This document shows, piece by piece, positions 34,570 through 43,675 of a stretch of DNA of 64,000 bases. Location of the stretch: positions 1,628,056 to 1,692,055 of the forward strand of contig NZ_KI911563.1 in NCBI RefSeq assembly GCF_000515335.1, in the 5' to 3' direction. Below the pieces are notes generated by a model. It saw nothing but the letters and a program-made list of their open reading frames with translations. It did no database searches and was not told the DNA's origin. The position numbers were made by a program, and so were the translations under genes. The DNA comes from Cohnella panacarvi Gsoil 349 (GTDB lineage Bacteria > Bacillota > Bacilli > Paenibacillales > Paenibacillaceae). The first letter of the stretch is position 1; each line of letters opens with the position of its first letter.

Positions 34570-35751
34570 TTACGCCCCCCCTTTGATCTCGCGTACCCCG
34601 TCGCCGATATCGCAAACGTAAAAGTCCGCGCGCAAGCCGGTTTTCGCTTCATATTCACGGCCAACGTCCGCTTTGAATCGCTCGACCGAATCGCGATGCA
34701 CGAGCGACACCGTGCAGCCGCCGAATCCCGCTCCCGTCATGCGCGCGCCGAGCACGCCCGGCACTCTGCGCGCCGCGTCTACCATCGCGTCGAGCTCCTT
34801 GCCCGTCACTTCATAGAGATCGCGCAGCGAGTCATGGGAAGCGTTCATCAGCTTGCCGAAAGCCGCCAGATCGTCTTGGCCGAGCACGGCCATCGACTGC
34901 TTCACGCGGTCGATCTCTTCGATGACGTGCCGCGCGCGTCGTCGTACCGTATCGTTCTCGATCAGGCGTTGATGCGACTCGAACTGCGCCGGAGTCAACT
35001 GTCCGAGCAATGCGAGATCAGGGACCGCCCCCTTCAGATCGGCAACCGCCCGGTCGCACTCGGAACGACGCTCGTTGTACTTCGAATCTACTAATCCGCG
35101 GCGTTTGTTCGTGTTGCTTATTACGATTTTATAGTCGCCGGAGCGAAAAGGAACGAGCGTGTAGTCGAGCGTATCGCAATCAAGCAGAATCGCGTGATCC
35201 TTCCGTCCGTTCGCGACCGCGAACTGGTCCATGATGCCGCATTTGACGCCGATATATTCGTTCTCCGCATGCTGCGACCAGCGTGCGATCGCGATTTTAT
35301 CCGTTGGCTGGCCTTCCAGCGTCAATAACGCGTAAGCCGTAACGACCTCGATCGATGCCGAGGAAGACAAGCCGGAGCCGTTCGGAATTTCACCGTGGTA
35401 GAGAAAGCTGTACCCTTGGCTCAGGCCGACGCCTTGCCGCGCGAGTTCCCATACGATTCCTTTCGGGTAGTTCGCCCAGTCGTGCTCATCCGCGTAAGCG
35501 ATGTCGTCCGCGGATATCTCGAGCGAGTAAGGAAAATTCGTCGAAGCGAAGCTGAGCCTGCCGTCTTGGCGAGGCGCGATCAGCAGCGTCGTTCCGAACG
35601 TAAGCGCCGCCGGGAAAACCGCGCCGCCGTTGTAGTCCGTGTGCTCGCCGATCAGATTCACGCGTCCGGGAGCTTGAAATACGGAAATGTCGGAGGCGTT
35701 GCCGCCAAACCGTTCTACGAACCGCTGTTTCAAAGAAGTCACATCTGCCAT
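34570..35751 (-). CDS. galK: Galactokinase
   Basis: 393 residues, GHMP kinase: galactose-binding signature PGRVNLIGEHTDYNGG, ATP-binding GSGLSSSASIEV, catalytic Asp in KCGIMDQFA, C-terminal GARMTGAGFGGC. It phosphorylates alpha-D-galactose. First gene of the gal operon; AAGGAGAG precedes the ATG, with a consensus promoter 39 bp upstream. Confidence 0.96.
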   Translation of the reverse strand: MADVTSLKQRFVERFGGNASDISVFQAPGRVNLIGEHTDYNGGAVFPAALTFGTTLLIAPRQDGRLSFASTNFPYSLEISADDIAYADEHDWANYPKGIVWELARQGVGLSQGYSFLYHGEIPNGSGLSSSASIEVVTAYALLTLEGQPTDKIAIARWSQHAENEYIGVKCGIMDQFAVANGRKDHAILLDCDTLDYTLVPFRSGDYKIVISNTNKRRGLVDSKYNERRSECDRAVADLKGAVPDLALLGQLTPAQFESHQRLIENDTVRRRARHVIEEIDRVKQSMAVLGQDDLAAFGKLMNASHDSLRDLYEVTGKELDAMVDAARRVPGVLGARMTGAGFGGCTVSLVHRDSVERFKADVGREYEAKTGLRADFYVCDIGDGVREIKGGA

Positions 35752-35789
35752 CGGAACTTTCTCTCCTTGGTACGTCTATTTTTGTAATC

Positions 35790-35818
35790 AGTATAGCGAA
35801 TCCGCTTGCTTACCCCAA
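35790..35818 (-). promoter_or_regulatory. gal operon promoter
   Basis: On the minus strand, -35 TTGGGG (35813-35818) and -10 TATACT (35790-35795) are spaced by 17 nt, directly upstream of galK in the intergenic region shared with the divergent AraC regulator. Confidence 0.5.
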
Positions 35819-35884
35819 TGGCTTGAAATGCTTTATACATGGAGAAATGTGACTTTCAGAGGAACTCCTGCCGACTGTTCGTGC

Positions 35885-35890
35885 TATAAT
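35885..35890 (+). promoter_or_regulatory. -10 element of araC-type regulator gene
   Basis: A perfect TATAAT lies 36 bp before the regulator's start codon; the matching -35 (around GAACTC, 17 nt upstream) is poor, as for activator-dependent or autoregulated promoters. The two divergent -10 elements are about 90 bp apart. Confidence 0.4.
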
Positions 35891-35925
35891 GAGGGAAAGT
35901 TTATGAGGTCATAAGGAGTATAACC

Positions 35926-36798
35926 ATGACTGCATCCGACGCTTATACGTATCGCGTGGCGTCCAATCCGGTCACCCTGCAGCCGCGCGGATTGACGGTG
36001 CTGTTCTCCGGGGAAAGCCAGACGAAGCCGGGTCACCGCATCGGTCCTAAAGTCGTCGATTACTATTTGTTGCACCATGTTTTGTCCGGAAGAGGGCGGT
36101 TTCATAGCGGCGAATACGACGGGGAGCTGACGGCCGGCTCAAGCTTCCTCATCCATCCGCATCAATTGTTCGACTACGTCTCCGACGAGGCCGAGCCGTG
36201 GCGCTATCGTTGGGTGGCTTTCATCGGCGCGGATGCGGGCGAGCTGGTTGCATCGGCGGGACTCGGGCTCCTCTCGCCGGTCGTCGACACCGGCGACAGC
36301 CCGGCGCCGGCGGATCGCTGCCGCGCGATTTTCGATTGTTTTCGCATGCGTGCCGGGGCCGCTTCGGTGGAAGCGACCGGCCACCTGCACTTGCTGTTCG
36401 CGGACCTGGCGACCGGCGCTTCCGATCGCGCGGCTTCGCCGCAACTTCGTCCGAATTCGCACAACGAAGAGCTTGTCCAGCTCGTGATCGGCTATCTGAC
36501 GACGCAGTACGCCGAGCCGATCACCATCGAAGCGATGGCGGAAACGTTAGGCTACAATCGCGCCTACTTATCGCGTCTGTTCAAGCAGGTCGTCGGGTTG
36601 TCGCCGGTCACCTTCCTGACCAAGCTGCGAATCGACCATGGAAGACGCCTGCTTCGGGAGCGCCCGGAGCTGACCGTCGAGCAAATCGCGTCCTCCGTCG
36701 GTATCCAAGATCCGCTCTACTTCTCGAAGCAATTCCGGCGCTGGCACGGTCAATCGCCGTCGATGTACCGGTCCGCGGTCGGACAGGGGGCCAAATAA
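35926..36798 (+). CDS. AraC family transcriptional regulator, probably of the gal operon
   Basis: 290 residues: an N-terminal cupin-like sensor domain (about 1-165, HHVLSGRGRFHSGEYDGELTAG...FLIHPHQ) and a C-terminal double HTH (about 185-285) with ITIEAMAETLGYNRAYLSRLFKQ and TVEQIASSVGIQDPLYFSKQFRRWHGQSP. Divergent placement 174 bp from galK suggests it controls galKET in response to a sugar. AAGGAGT precedes the ATG. No secretion signal; cytoplasmic. A strong terminator follows at 36801. Confidence 0.87.
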   Translation: MTASDAYTYRVASNPVTLQPRGLTVLFSGESQTKPGHRIGPKVVDYYLLHHVLSGRGRFHSGEYDGELTAGSSFLIHPHQLFDYVSDEAEPWRYRWVAFIGADAGELVASAGLGLLSPVVDTGDSPAPADRCRAIFDCFRMRAGAASVEATGHLHLLFADLATGASDRAASPQLRPNSHNEELVQLVIGYLTTQYAEPITIEAMAETLGYNRAYLSRLFKQVVGLSPVTFLTKLRIDHGRRLLRERPELTVEQIASSVGIQDPLYFSKQFRRWHGQSPSMYRSAVGQGAK

Positions 36799-36800
36799 AG

Positions 36801-36833
36801 GCGGACATGCCTCTATTCGATGCGCATGTCCGC
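36801..36833 (+). terminator. Terminator of the AraC regulator gene
   Basis: GCGGACATGC (36801-36810) pairs perfectly with GCATGTCCGC (36824-36833), followed by GTTTCCTCC. It lies between the regulator stop and array A2. Confidence 0.75.
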
Positions 36834-36854
36834 GTTTCCTCCATTTTAGGGCGA

Positions 36855-37460
36855 TTTTGCTTCTATTTGGCATTCGCGTTTTCGCCCCGCTCCGTATTTC
36901 CGCCAAATAAGATCACGCCGTGTCTCTATTTCGTCCTCTGCACCGGATTTCCGCAAATTAAGATCACGCCGTGTCTCTATTTCGCCCTCTGCACCGGTTT
37001 CCCGCCAAATAAGATCACGCCGTGTCTCTATTTCGCCAACTACACCGGTTTCCCGCTAATTAAGATCACGCCGTGTCTCTATTTCGCCCTCTGCACCGGT
37101 TCCCCGCCAAATAAGATCACGCCATGTCTCTATTTCGCCATCTGCACCGGTTCCCCGCCAAATAAGATCACGCCGTGTCTCTATTTCGCCCTCTGCACCG
37201 GTTTCCCGCTAATTAAGATCACGCCGTGTCTCTATTTCGCCCTCTGCACCGGTTCCCCGCCAAATAAGATCACGCCGTGTCTCTATTTCGTCCTCTGCAC
37301 CGGATTTCCGCAAATTAAGATCACGCCGTGTCTCTATTTCGCCCTCTGCACCGGTTTCCCGCTAATTAAGATCACGTCGTGTCTCTATTTCGCCCTCTGC
37401 ACCGGTTTCCCGCAAATTAAGATCACACAGTGACTCTATTTCGCCCTCTGCACCGGTTCT
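36855..37460 (+). repeat. 51-bp tandem repeat array A2 (11 copies plus degenerate start)
   Basis: Units beginning GATCACG recur at 36911, 36962, 37013, 37064, 37115, 37166, 37217, 37268, 37319, 37370 and 37421; 36855-36910 holds a decayed unit. Each has TCAC-GCCGTGTC, then TC and TATTTCGCC, then a segment ending CCAAATAA, CTAATTAA or CAAATTAA. These endings alternate in a non-random order. The last unit is divergent (CACACAGTGAC). The array stops 12 nt before the asparaginase stop codon. Confidence 0.95.
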
Positions 37461-37471
37461 AACGCGCCAGC

Positions 37472-38494
37472 TCACGGAAGCGCCGCTTCCCACCGACCTG
37501 CCGATTCTCCCGCATCGTTCTGGAACTCCGCCGGGAACGCGGCCGCGAGGCGTTGCTTCGTCTCCTCGGCCAAGTTGCCGAACCGCTCCAACAGCGCCAT
37601 TGCGATATAAGGCCACGCGATTTCCGTGCCGTTCGCCACCGTGAAGGCGACGCCAAGCCGCTCGCGACGGAGGCCGAACGCGAATACGCCGTGCGCGCCG
37701 CTCTTGGCGACGACGTTCGGGTCGGCCAGCAGGATGCTGGCTAAACGACGGTCGCCTTCGACGAGCAGCGGGTGAGCGTTCATCGCCTGCGCCATCGCGG
37801 CCGCTGCCGCCGTCGAAGCGGCGTCGACGCCTGCTGTCGCGGCCAGTTCGGGACTCGCGAGCCTGCCGTACCCGAGCGCCAGCCTCCGCAGCGGCATCGC
37901 CGCCACCGGGAAGCCGCAGCCGTCGCGGCCGACCGTCACCTGCGAAGCGTCTTCGCCGGTCCACCGCGCCACCGCGCCGAGCACTTCCCGCTGGGCGGGA
38001 TGATCCGGATGAATGTATCCCTCCAGCGGCCATCCCTTCAGCTTGCTATACGCCAGCACGCCAAGATGTTTGCCCGCGCACGTATGAAACAGCTTGCGAG
38101 GCCGACCTCCCCCCGCAACGAAGGCATCGCGGTTTCGACTGCCTGCCGGCAACGTAGCCCCAACCGCAAGCGCGTCTTCCGGCACCCCGGTCAGCGCCAG
38201 CATCTCCTCCAGCACGACCATCTGCTCGGAACTTCCCCGATGAGAAGCCCCCATCAGAGCAAGGTGCCGCGACTCCAATTCGTACGCTTCCGCGAGTCCA
38301 TCCTCCAATGACGCGATCGCCTGCATCGGCTTCGCCGTCGAACGCACGTAGGTCGGCGCCCCGGTATCCCCGACCGAATACAGCTCGCGGCCGTCCGTCG
38401 CCGCAACGACGCTGATCCGCCCCCGATGCGCGTTCTCCGGGAGTGCTCCGCGAATCATCACGGCTAATGTCTGATCTTGAGGTATATGGTTCAT
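37472..38494 (-). CDS. L-asparaginase (Asparaginase_II family)
   Basis: 340 residues with the AnsA/asparaginase_II layout: VRSTAKPMQA with the Ser/Thr-x-Lys motif, MGASHRGS, HTCAGKHLGVLA, GRDGCGFPV and KSGAHGVFAFGL. It should hydrolyse asparagine to aspartate in the cytoplasm. The C-terminal half is Ala/Arg-rich with high GC. AGGAG lies 8 nt before the ATG. No terminator follows other than array A2. Confidence 0.87.
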   Translation of the reverse strand: MNHIPQDQTLAVMIRGALPENAHRGRISVVAATDGRELYSVGDTGAPTYVRSTAKPMQAIASLEDGLAEAYELESRHLALMGASHRGSSEQMVVLEEMLALTGVPEDALAVGATLPAGSRNRDAFVAGGGRPRKLFHTCAGKHLGVLAYSKLKGWPLEGYIHPDHPAQREVLGAVARWTGEDASQVTVGRDGCGFPVAAMPLRRLALGYGRLASPELAATAGVDAASTAAAAAMAQAMNAHPLLVEGDRRLASILLADPNVVAKSGAHGVFAFGLRRERLGVAFTVANGTEIAWPYIAMALLERFGNLAEETKQRLAAAFPAEFQNDAGESAGRWEAALP

Positions 38495-38578
38495 CTCGTT
38501 TACTCCTATCTCTTATGTCCCAGATTCGTGTTGTTAGCGTAGCTCCATTGTTCACTTCTATGCAGGCACGCACATATA

Positions 38579-38606
38579 AGAGACGACCAACGCGTTGGTC
38601 GTCTCT
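38579..38606 (-). terminator. 28-bp perfect palindrome downstream of the GT2 gene
   Basis: AGAGACGACCAACG is followed immediately by its exact reverse complement CGTTGGTCGTCTCT. It lies 13 bp past the glycosyltransferase stop codon. There is little T-run on either side and no loop, so it could be a terminator or a protein-binding site. Confidence 0.6.
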
Positions 38607-38618
38607 CTACGTTCCTGA

Positions 38619-39614
38619 TCAGCTTCCGGCTCCGGCGCCTACAGGTTCGGTCAACTTGCGATCGTCCCGCGCTTCGCTCGTAAAATTCACTTTGTCCGAG
38701 ACGAGATAGAGCGGCCGCCCTTTCGTCTCTTCGTATATCCTTCCGATATATTCGCCCAGCACGCCGAGCAGCGACAGCGTAATCCCGTTGAACAGCAAGC
38801 TGATCGCGATCAGCGAAGTCCAGCCGGGCGTCGTCGTATCCGTGAAGAAGTGCTGGCATAGAACGACGATCAGATAAATAAATCCTCCCGCCGACAGAAG
38901 AAAACCGAGTATTCCCGCGATCTTAAGCGGTTTCGTCGAGAACGACGTAATGGCATCGAGGGACAGCCTTAGCATTTTGCGAAGCGGATATTTCGTCTCC
39001 CCGGCGAACCGCTCTTCCCGCACGTATTCCACCGAAGCTTGCTTGAAGCCCGACCAGCTTACCATCCCGCGGATGAATCGGCTCCTCTCGCGCATTTGCG
39101 TAAGCGCGTCGCGCACTTTCCGGTCCATGAGCCGGAAATCGCCCGTGTCCACCGGAATGTTCACGGAAGTCATCGAACGAAGCAGCCGATAGAACATCGC
39201 GGCCGTCGTTTTCTTGAACCACGTCTCGCCTTTGCGTTCCATCCGTTTGCCGTACACGACGTCGTACCCTTCCCGCCACTTGGCGACCATATCCAGAATA
39301 ATTTCCGGAGGATCCTGCAAATCCGCGTCGATAAGCACGACGGTTCTGCCGCTGGAATGGTCCATGCCGGCCGTTACCGCGATTTGATGCCCGAAGTTAC
39401 GCGAGAAGTCGACCAGCTTCACGGTACGGTCGCGCGCGCAAATTTCCCTTACGATCGCCGCGGTCCGGTCTCGGCTGCCATCGTTCACGAACACGATCTC
39501 GTACGTCTCCCCGAGCGACTGCAGTACCGTTCTCAGCCGATTATAGGTCACTTCGATGACTTCTTCCTCGTTATACATCGGTACGACGACGGAAAGGAAA
39601 ATCGGCTCCTTCAC
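38619..39614 (-). CDS. GT2 family polyprenyl-phosphate glycosyltransferase (GtrB/DPM1-like)
   Basis: 331 residues. The N-terminal GT-A domain has VVVPMYNEEEVI, FVNDGSRDRT and VVLIDADLQDPP (DxD-type metal site); the C-terminus has two transmembrane helices (about 235-260 and 270-295). This is the DPM1/GtrB class that loads a sugar onto undecaprenyl or dolichyl phosphate. It lies 22 bp downstream of a PMT-family gene and would make its lipid-linked donor. GTG start with GGGGG upstream. Confidence 0.88.
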   Translation of the reverse strand: MKEPIFLSVVVPMYNEEEVIEVTYNRLRTVLQSLGETYEIVFVNDGSRDRTAAIVREICARDRTVKLVDFSRNFGHQIAVTAGMDHSSGRTVVLIDADLQDPPEIILDMVAKWREGYDVVYGKRMERKGETWFKKTTAAMFYRLLRSMTSVNIPVDTGDFRLMDRKVRDALTQMRERSRFIRGMVSWSGFKQASVEYVREERFAGETKYPLRKMLRLSLDAITSFSTKPLKIAGILGFLLSAGGFIYLIVVLCQHFFTDTTTPGWTSLIAISLLFNGITLSLLGVLGEYIGRIYEETKGRPLYLVSDKVNFTSEARDDRKLTEPVGAGAGS

Positions 39615-39636
39615 GCGTGTAACCCCCTTCTTGTCT

Positions 39637-41460
39637 CTAGAAATCCCAGCTCGGCAACCACCGGATCGCGATATTCATCCAGTCTTTGTCGATCGTAATG
39701 CCCGTATATACCGGATAGAACCAGACGAATAAGAACGCGGTGACGAATAAGCATGCGTACGTAATCCATCTGCCGAAGTAACTCCGCTCCTCCTGCCATT
39801 TGAACAACCAGACGAGGAACAAGATCAGCAGCGGAACGATCGGAAAATAGTGATAGAGGAACGTCACGCTTCTCGGAGCGACGATCCAAGGAACGTAGAA
39901 CGACAGGTATGCGACCGTAAGCGTAAGAACGATGCGGTCCCTGCGCAGCGAGCCCCGGAACCAAGCGATCGTCGATAGCGCCCATGCGGCAAGCATCGCG
40001 GCGAGACCGCCCCACCATATCGCGGGATTCCCCATCGCGGCGATACTCTGCTTCGTGTCCGGCGCGAGGTCTTTGCCTCCGTAATACCATACCGGGCGCA
40101 GCATAAGCGGCCACGTATACCATTTGGACGAGAACGGATGCTTCTCCTTGACGCCTTTGTGGTAGTTATATATGTTCTTCTGCTGCTGCCACAAGTCTTT
40201 GGCGTTAACGCCGTCCTCCGCTTTCGTCGCATGGAAGAAAGGAACGTAGGAAGCGGAATAGATGCCGACCGGAACCGCAACGTAAATAACGATGCAAGCC
40301 ATCAACGTAAGCACGAGCTTCTGCGCGAAGCCGCGTTCCCTTTCGTATCTCGCCTCCCGCCAGCGGCGGACGAGCGCGAGCAAGAGCAGAAAGGCCAGTC
40401 CGGCTCCGCCGTACAAATAGTTCCACTTCACCGCGGCCGCGGCGCCGAAGAAAACGCCCCCAAGGGCCAGCCAGCCGAGACCGCGGCCGAACTCTCCTTT
40501 GCGCCAAGCCGTCTCGCCGTACCGGTACATGGCGTAGAACATGATGATCGTGAACGTCACGCCGATGATATCGATGTTGGAGCTGCGGGAATGCACGAGG
40601 TGAAAGCCTTCAAGCACCATTAGCGCCGTCGCGATGACCGCGTAACGCGTGCGTTTGAACATCCCTCTAGCGACGGCATAGAAAACCGGAATCATCAGCG
40701 TGCCGAAGACGCCGGCCATAAAGCGCCAACCGTAAGGCGTCATGTCGAACAGCTTAACCCCGATCGACAGCAGCACTTTGCCGAGCGGCGGGTGCGTCCA
40801 CTCGTACGGTTCCATATCGTGCAGGAATTCGTAGGCCGTTCTTCCGTGATAAATTTCGTCGAAGTACATGCTGTTACGGTAATCCGGGCGATAAGGAGCG
40901 AGTTCCTGCTCGTCGAATACGTTCAGCTCGCTGCCTTCCGTATCCGCGCCCGGCGTGCCGATCGGCTCTAACTTGTCGAACGGGATCGCGACGTCCGTGA
41001 TGCCTTTGGTGTAGAAAGCCGCTTCGTAGAGCCGGTAACCGATGCTCTCCGCCGTAAAACGCATGTATCTGGCCTTTACCGACTTCTCGTCCGTTTTCCA
41101 CGTGAACACGCGGTTCGTCTTGTGTTCGACTTCTATGTAGGGTAACCAATTCCGACCATCTATCGACGATTCGACGCGAGTCTTGCCTTTAGCCCCCGGC
41201 CCTTCGTATAGATTGAGCCGGTCGACGTCGCGAGCTTGACCGAAATCCACGACGAAGCCCTCCCCGGCATGGCCCGGTTTCCAGAACGTCTGCGGCGCCG
41301 ATCGGTTGCCCAAATCCGTAAACGTCATCACGGCGGAAATCAACGTTAGAAGCAATATCCAAATCAGATCCGTCCGCGTCCAGCGTCTGTGCTCGCGCGA
41401 CGATTCATTCCTCCGTCCGTAGTATGCGTAGCCGCTATTCGCGGTGTTTAAAGCTTCCAT
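39637..41460 (-). CDS. PMT/GT39-family glycosyltransferase with discoidin-like insert
   Basis: 607 residues, about ten to twelve transmembrane helices. The first loop after TM1 (about 50-165) looks like an F5/8-type C (discoidin) carbohydrate-binding module: GFVVDFGQARDVDRLNLY, SSIDGRNWLPYIEV, KARYMRFTAES. It is followed by the PMT catalytic loop MYFDEIYHGRTAYEF and EPYEWTHPPLGK with the acidic pair. It should transfer mannose (or another sugar) from a lipid carrier to protein or polymer at the outer membrane face, with the adjacent GT2 as donor-maker. GAGGACGG precedes the ATG. Confidence 0.83.
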   Translation of the reverse strand: MEALNTANSGYAYYGRRNESSREHRRWTRTDLIWILLLTLISAVMTFTDLGNRSAPQTFWKPGHAGEGFVVDFGQARDVDRLNLYEGPGAKGKTRVESSIDGRNWLPYIEVEHKTNRVFTWKTDEKSVKARYMRFTAESIGYRLYEAAFYTKGITDVAIPFDKLEPIGTPGADTEGSELNVFDEQELAPYRPDYRNSMYFDEIYHGRTAYEFLHDMEPYEWTHPPLGKVLLSIGVKLFDMTPYGWRFMAGVFGTLMIPVFYAVARGMFKRTRYAVIATALMVLEGFHLVHSRSSNIDIIGVTFTIIMFYAMYRYGETAWRKGEFGRGLGWLALGGVFFGAAAAVKWNYLYGGAGLAFLLLLALVRRWREARYERERGFAQKLVLTLMACIVIYVAVPVGIYSASYVPFFHATKAEDGVNAKDLWQQQKNIYNYHKGVKEKHPFSSKWYTWPLMLRPVWYYGGKDLAPDTKQSIAAMGNPAIWWGGLAAMLAAWALSTIAWFRGSLRRDRIVLTLTVAYLSFYVPWIVAPRSVTFLYHYFPIVPLLILFLVWLFKWQEERSYFGRWITYACLFVTAFLFVWFYPVYTGITIDKDWMNIAIRWLPSWDF

Positions 41461-41656
41461 GTCCGTCCTCGCTCTCTCGCACGTAGTCCTTCCTATTGTA
41501 GACGAAAGCGCTGTCGCCGAAAAGTACGCGTTTCAACGTTGTGCGGCAATCTCTAACCGAATGACGTTATGACCGCGCGAATAGTTGCACTGCATAGCCT
41601 GACATCGATTTCGGCATATTAGTGTATCGTTATCAACGGACGGAGGAACCGCTGCC

Positions 41657-42910
41657 ATGAGCTTGCATTTCGGAACGTTATATTGGCCCGAGACTTGCGC
41701 GAAGCCCGCCTCCTATGCCGCGCTGAACGAAGACGTCAAGACGCGCGTCGCCATCGTCGGCGGAGGCATGTCCGGCGTTGCATGCGGATACGAGCTCGCA
41801 CGGTCCGGCATGGAAGCCGTCCTCATCGAGCAAGGGCGGATCGCCGGCGGCAGCTCGGCGGCGAATAGCGGAATCGTGCAATTTATGAGCGATAGAATGC
41901 TAGGCGATTTCATAGGCACGCTCGGCGAGCGGGATGCCGTGACTTTATATCGGGCCTGCCTTCAAGCCGTCGAACGCTTGCTCGCGATCTCCGAGCGTTT
42001 GCCTCGCGGCGCGCAAGCCCGAAGACGCTGCAGCCTGTACTATGCTTCGACCCCGGAGGAAGCCGCTCCGCTCCGCCAAGAATACGAGCTTCTTCGCCGG
42101 CATGGGTTCGGCGCGGACTGGTGGGACGCGAGCATGATTGCCGAGCGCTTCCCCTTTCGCAAAGACGCGGCGATCCTTACGCACGGAGACGCCGAGTTCA
42201 ACCCTTACTTATTCGTGCTCGCCCTCGCCGAAGAAGCCGTCAAGCTCGGATTATCCGTCTATGAGCATACGGCGTTGAAATCCGTCCATCATGCGCCCGC
42301 CGGCAGCGGCGCGAGATTCGTCGTCGAGACGAGCGGCGGCACGATCGAAGCCGACCACATCGTCTATGCGGTCGGTTATACGCCCGAACAAGCCGGAGGC
42401 CGCTGGATACGCGCCAGAACGTGCCGCACGTACGCGATCGTCACGGACCCGCTGGCAAGCCTGACCGGCTGGCATGAACGCTGCTTGCTCTGGGAGACGG
42501 CCCGCCCTTACCTATACGCCCGGACGACGCCGGATAACCGCCTCGTCGTCGGCGGACTGGACGAGAATCTCAGGTTGCCGGTGCTCACCGCCAAGGAATT
42601 GCGCGCGCATTCGCTTCGATTGCTGTCCGAAATGAACAAGCTGTTCCCGCAATGGAAGCCGGAAATCCGGTATGAATGGTGCGGCTCCTTCTGCGAATCG
42701 GCGGACGGGTTGCCTTGGATCGGCGAAGATCCCGACCGCCCGGGCCAGCACTACTTGCTCGGCTACGGCGGGAACGGCGCGGTATACAGCATGCTTGGCG
42801 CGAATGTCATTCGGGATAATCTGACGGGCAACGATCATCCGGCTTCAACCATCGTCCGGCCCGATCGCCGCGTCGCCATTCCGGGCGCCGGCGCCGCTTC
42901 GTCCGTCTAA
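41657..42910 (+). CDS. FAD-dependent oxidoreductase (DAO family)
   Basis: 417 residues: VAIVGGGMSGVACGYELAR dinucleotide-binding motif near residue 31, SAANSGIVQFMSD, and a C-terminal GYGGNGAVYSML typical of glycine/D-amino-acid oxidase-like enzymes. The N-terminus (SLHFGTLYWPET) and the absence of a CxxxC or Rieske tail leave the substrate open. GGAGGAACC precedes the ATG. It is divergent from the PMT gene and convergent with the stress-protein gene. Confidence 0.85.
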   Translation: MSLHFGTLYWPETCAKPASYAALNEDVKTRVAIVGGGMSGVACGYELARSGMEAVLIEQGRIAGGSSAANSGIVQFMSDRMLGDFIGTLGERDAVTLYRACLQAVERLLAISERLPRGAQARRRCSLYYASTPEEAAPLRQEYELLRRHGFGADWWDASMIAERFPFRKDAAILTHGDAEFNPYLFVLALAEEAVKLGLSVYEHTALKSVHHAPAGSGARFVVETSGGTIEADHIVYAVGYTPEQAGGRWIRARTCRTYAIVTDPLASLTGWHERCLLWETARPYLYARTTPDNRLVVGGLDENLRLPVLTAKELRAHSLRLLSEMNKLFPQWKPEIRYEWCGSFCESADGLPWIGEDPDRPGQHYLLGYGGNGAVYSMLGANVIRDNLTGNDHPASTIVRPDRRVAIPGAGAASSV

Positions 42911-42915
42911 GGAAA

Positions 42916-42952
42916 GAGCTGCCTCCGCCTTAAGTCAGGGTTGAAGCAGCTC
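42916..42952. terminator. Terminator-like hairpin between oxidoreductase and stress-protein genes
   Basis: GAGCTGC (42916-42922) pairs with GCAGCTC (42946-42952). The minus strand continues TTTCCTTAG and the plus strand CTCCTTATTT, so either direction may use it. Confidence 0.5.
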
Positions 42953-42960
42953 CTCCTTAT

Positions 42961-43443
42961 TTATACGCCTTCCCAGCCAACGATGTCCGTTGCCCCCGAT
43001 CGCCTAAGCAAGGCTTCGGCGTTTATGCCGACCTCGGTATCGGTAACGACGACGTACCTTCCGTTCTCGATCGCTTTCGCGCAGCAGCCGGCGGCTTCGC
43101 CAGGTATGCCGATGTCGCGCAGCAGCTCCTCGCTAGACGGCTCGTCGCGGTGCGGGTTGCCGACGAGCGCTGCTTCGAGTCCGGTCGAGCCGTACTGCGA
43201 CAGCCCGCCCGGCTGAAGTCCCGGGGTAATCAGACGCGCATCGCCCCCGTTGTCCAAGCGGGCCAACTGCAGCTCGTAGAGCTCCTCGATCCGAACATTG
43301 CCCTCCGACGTAAGCCTGGGCGCTCCTTCTCGATTGTTCACGACGACGCGGATATCGTCTTGCTCCGCACCCGCCTCGCGAAGCAAGCGAATGGCATCCA
43401 GCACGCCTTGTTCGTTATCGAATATCGCGATGTTCTCCATCAT
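42961..43443 (-). CDS. General stress protein 17M-like domain protein (YflT family)
   Basis: 160 residues beginning MMENIAIFDNEQGVLDAIRLLREAGAEQDDIRVVVNNRE, characteristic of the YflT/GSP17M domain (a small ferredoxin-like fold), with a central variable linker and a C-terminal AAGCCAKAIENGRYVVVTD. Members are stress-induced in Bacillus. GGAGGTGCGAC lies before the ATG at 43443. The ribosome site doubles as the end of a short upstream frame. Confidence 0.75.
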   Translation of the reverse strand: MMENIAIFDNEQGVLDAIRLLREAGAEQDDIRVVVNNREGAPRLTSEGNVRIEELYELQLARLDNGGDARLITPGLQPGGLSQYGSTGLEAALVGNPHRDEPSSEELLRDIGIPGEAAGCCAKAIENGRYVVVTDTEVGINAEALLRRSGATDIVGWEGV

Positions 43444-43675
43444 GTCGCACCTCCGTCCGAATTCTGTTGTTCCTGTTGGGACATGCGTCCTTGGTATTCC
43501 CGTTGTCGCGGGTTTGAATCCGAAACCCGGCGCCGGCATGCTTTGTCCTTCCCGGAACGAAGCATAAACCATTTTGACCCCAAGTATAAATCTGTTAGCT
43601 GAACGACGACGTTGGAAAATAAGGTTGCGAGACGCTTTTCCGGGGAACACTTGAAATAACGGAGGTTGATCCCAC

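Noticed and set aside
36198-37433. 411-codon plus-strand frame over the AraC gene and array A2
   Set aside because: It starts inside the AraC gene in a different frame, runs through the repeats and has no start signal.
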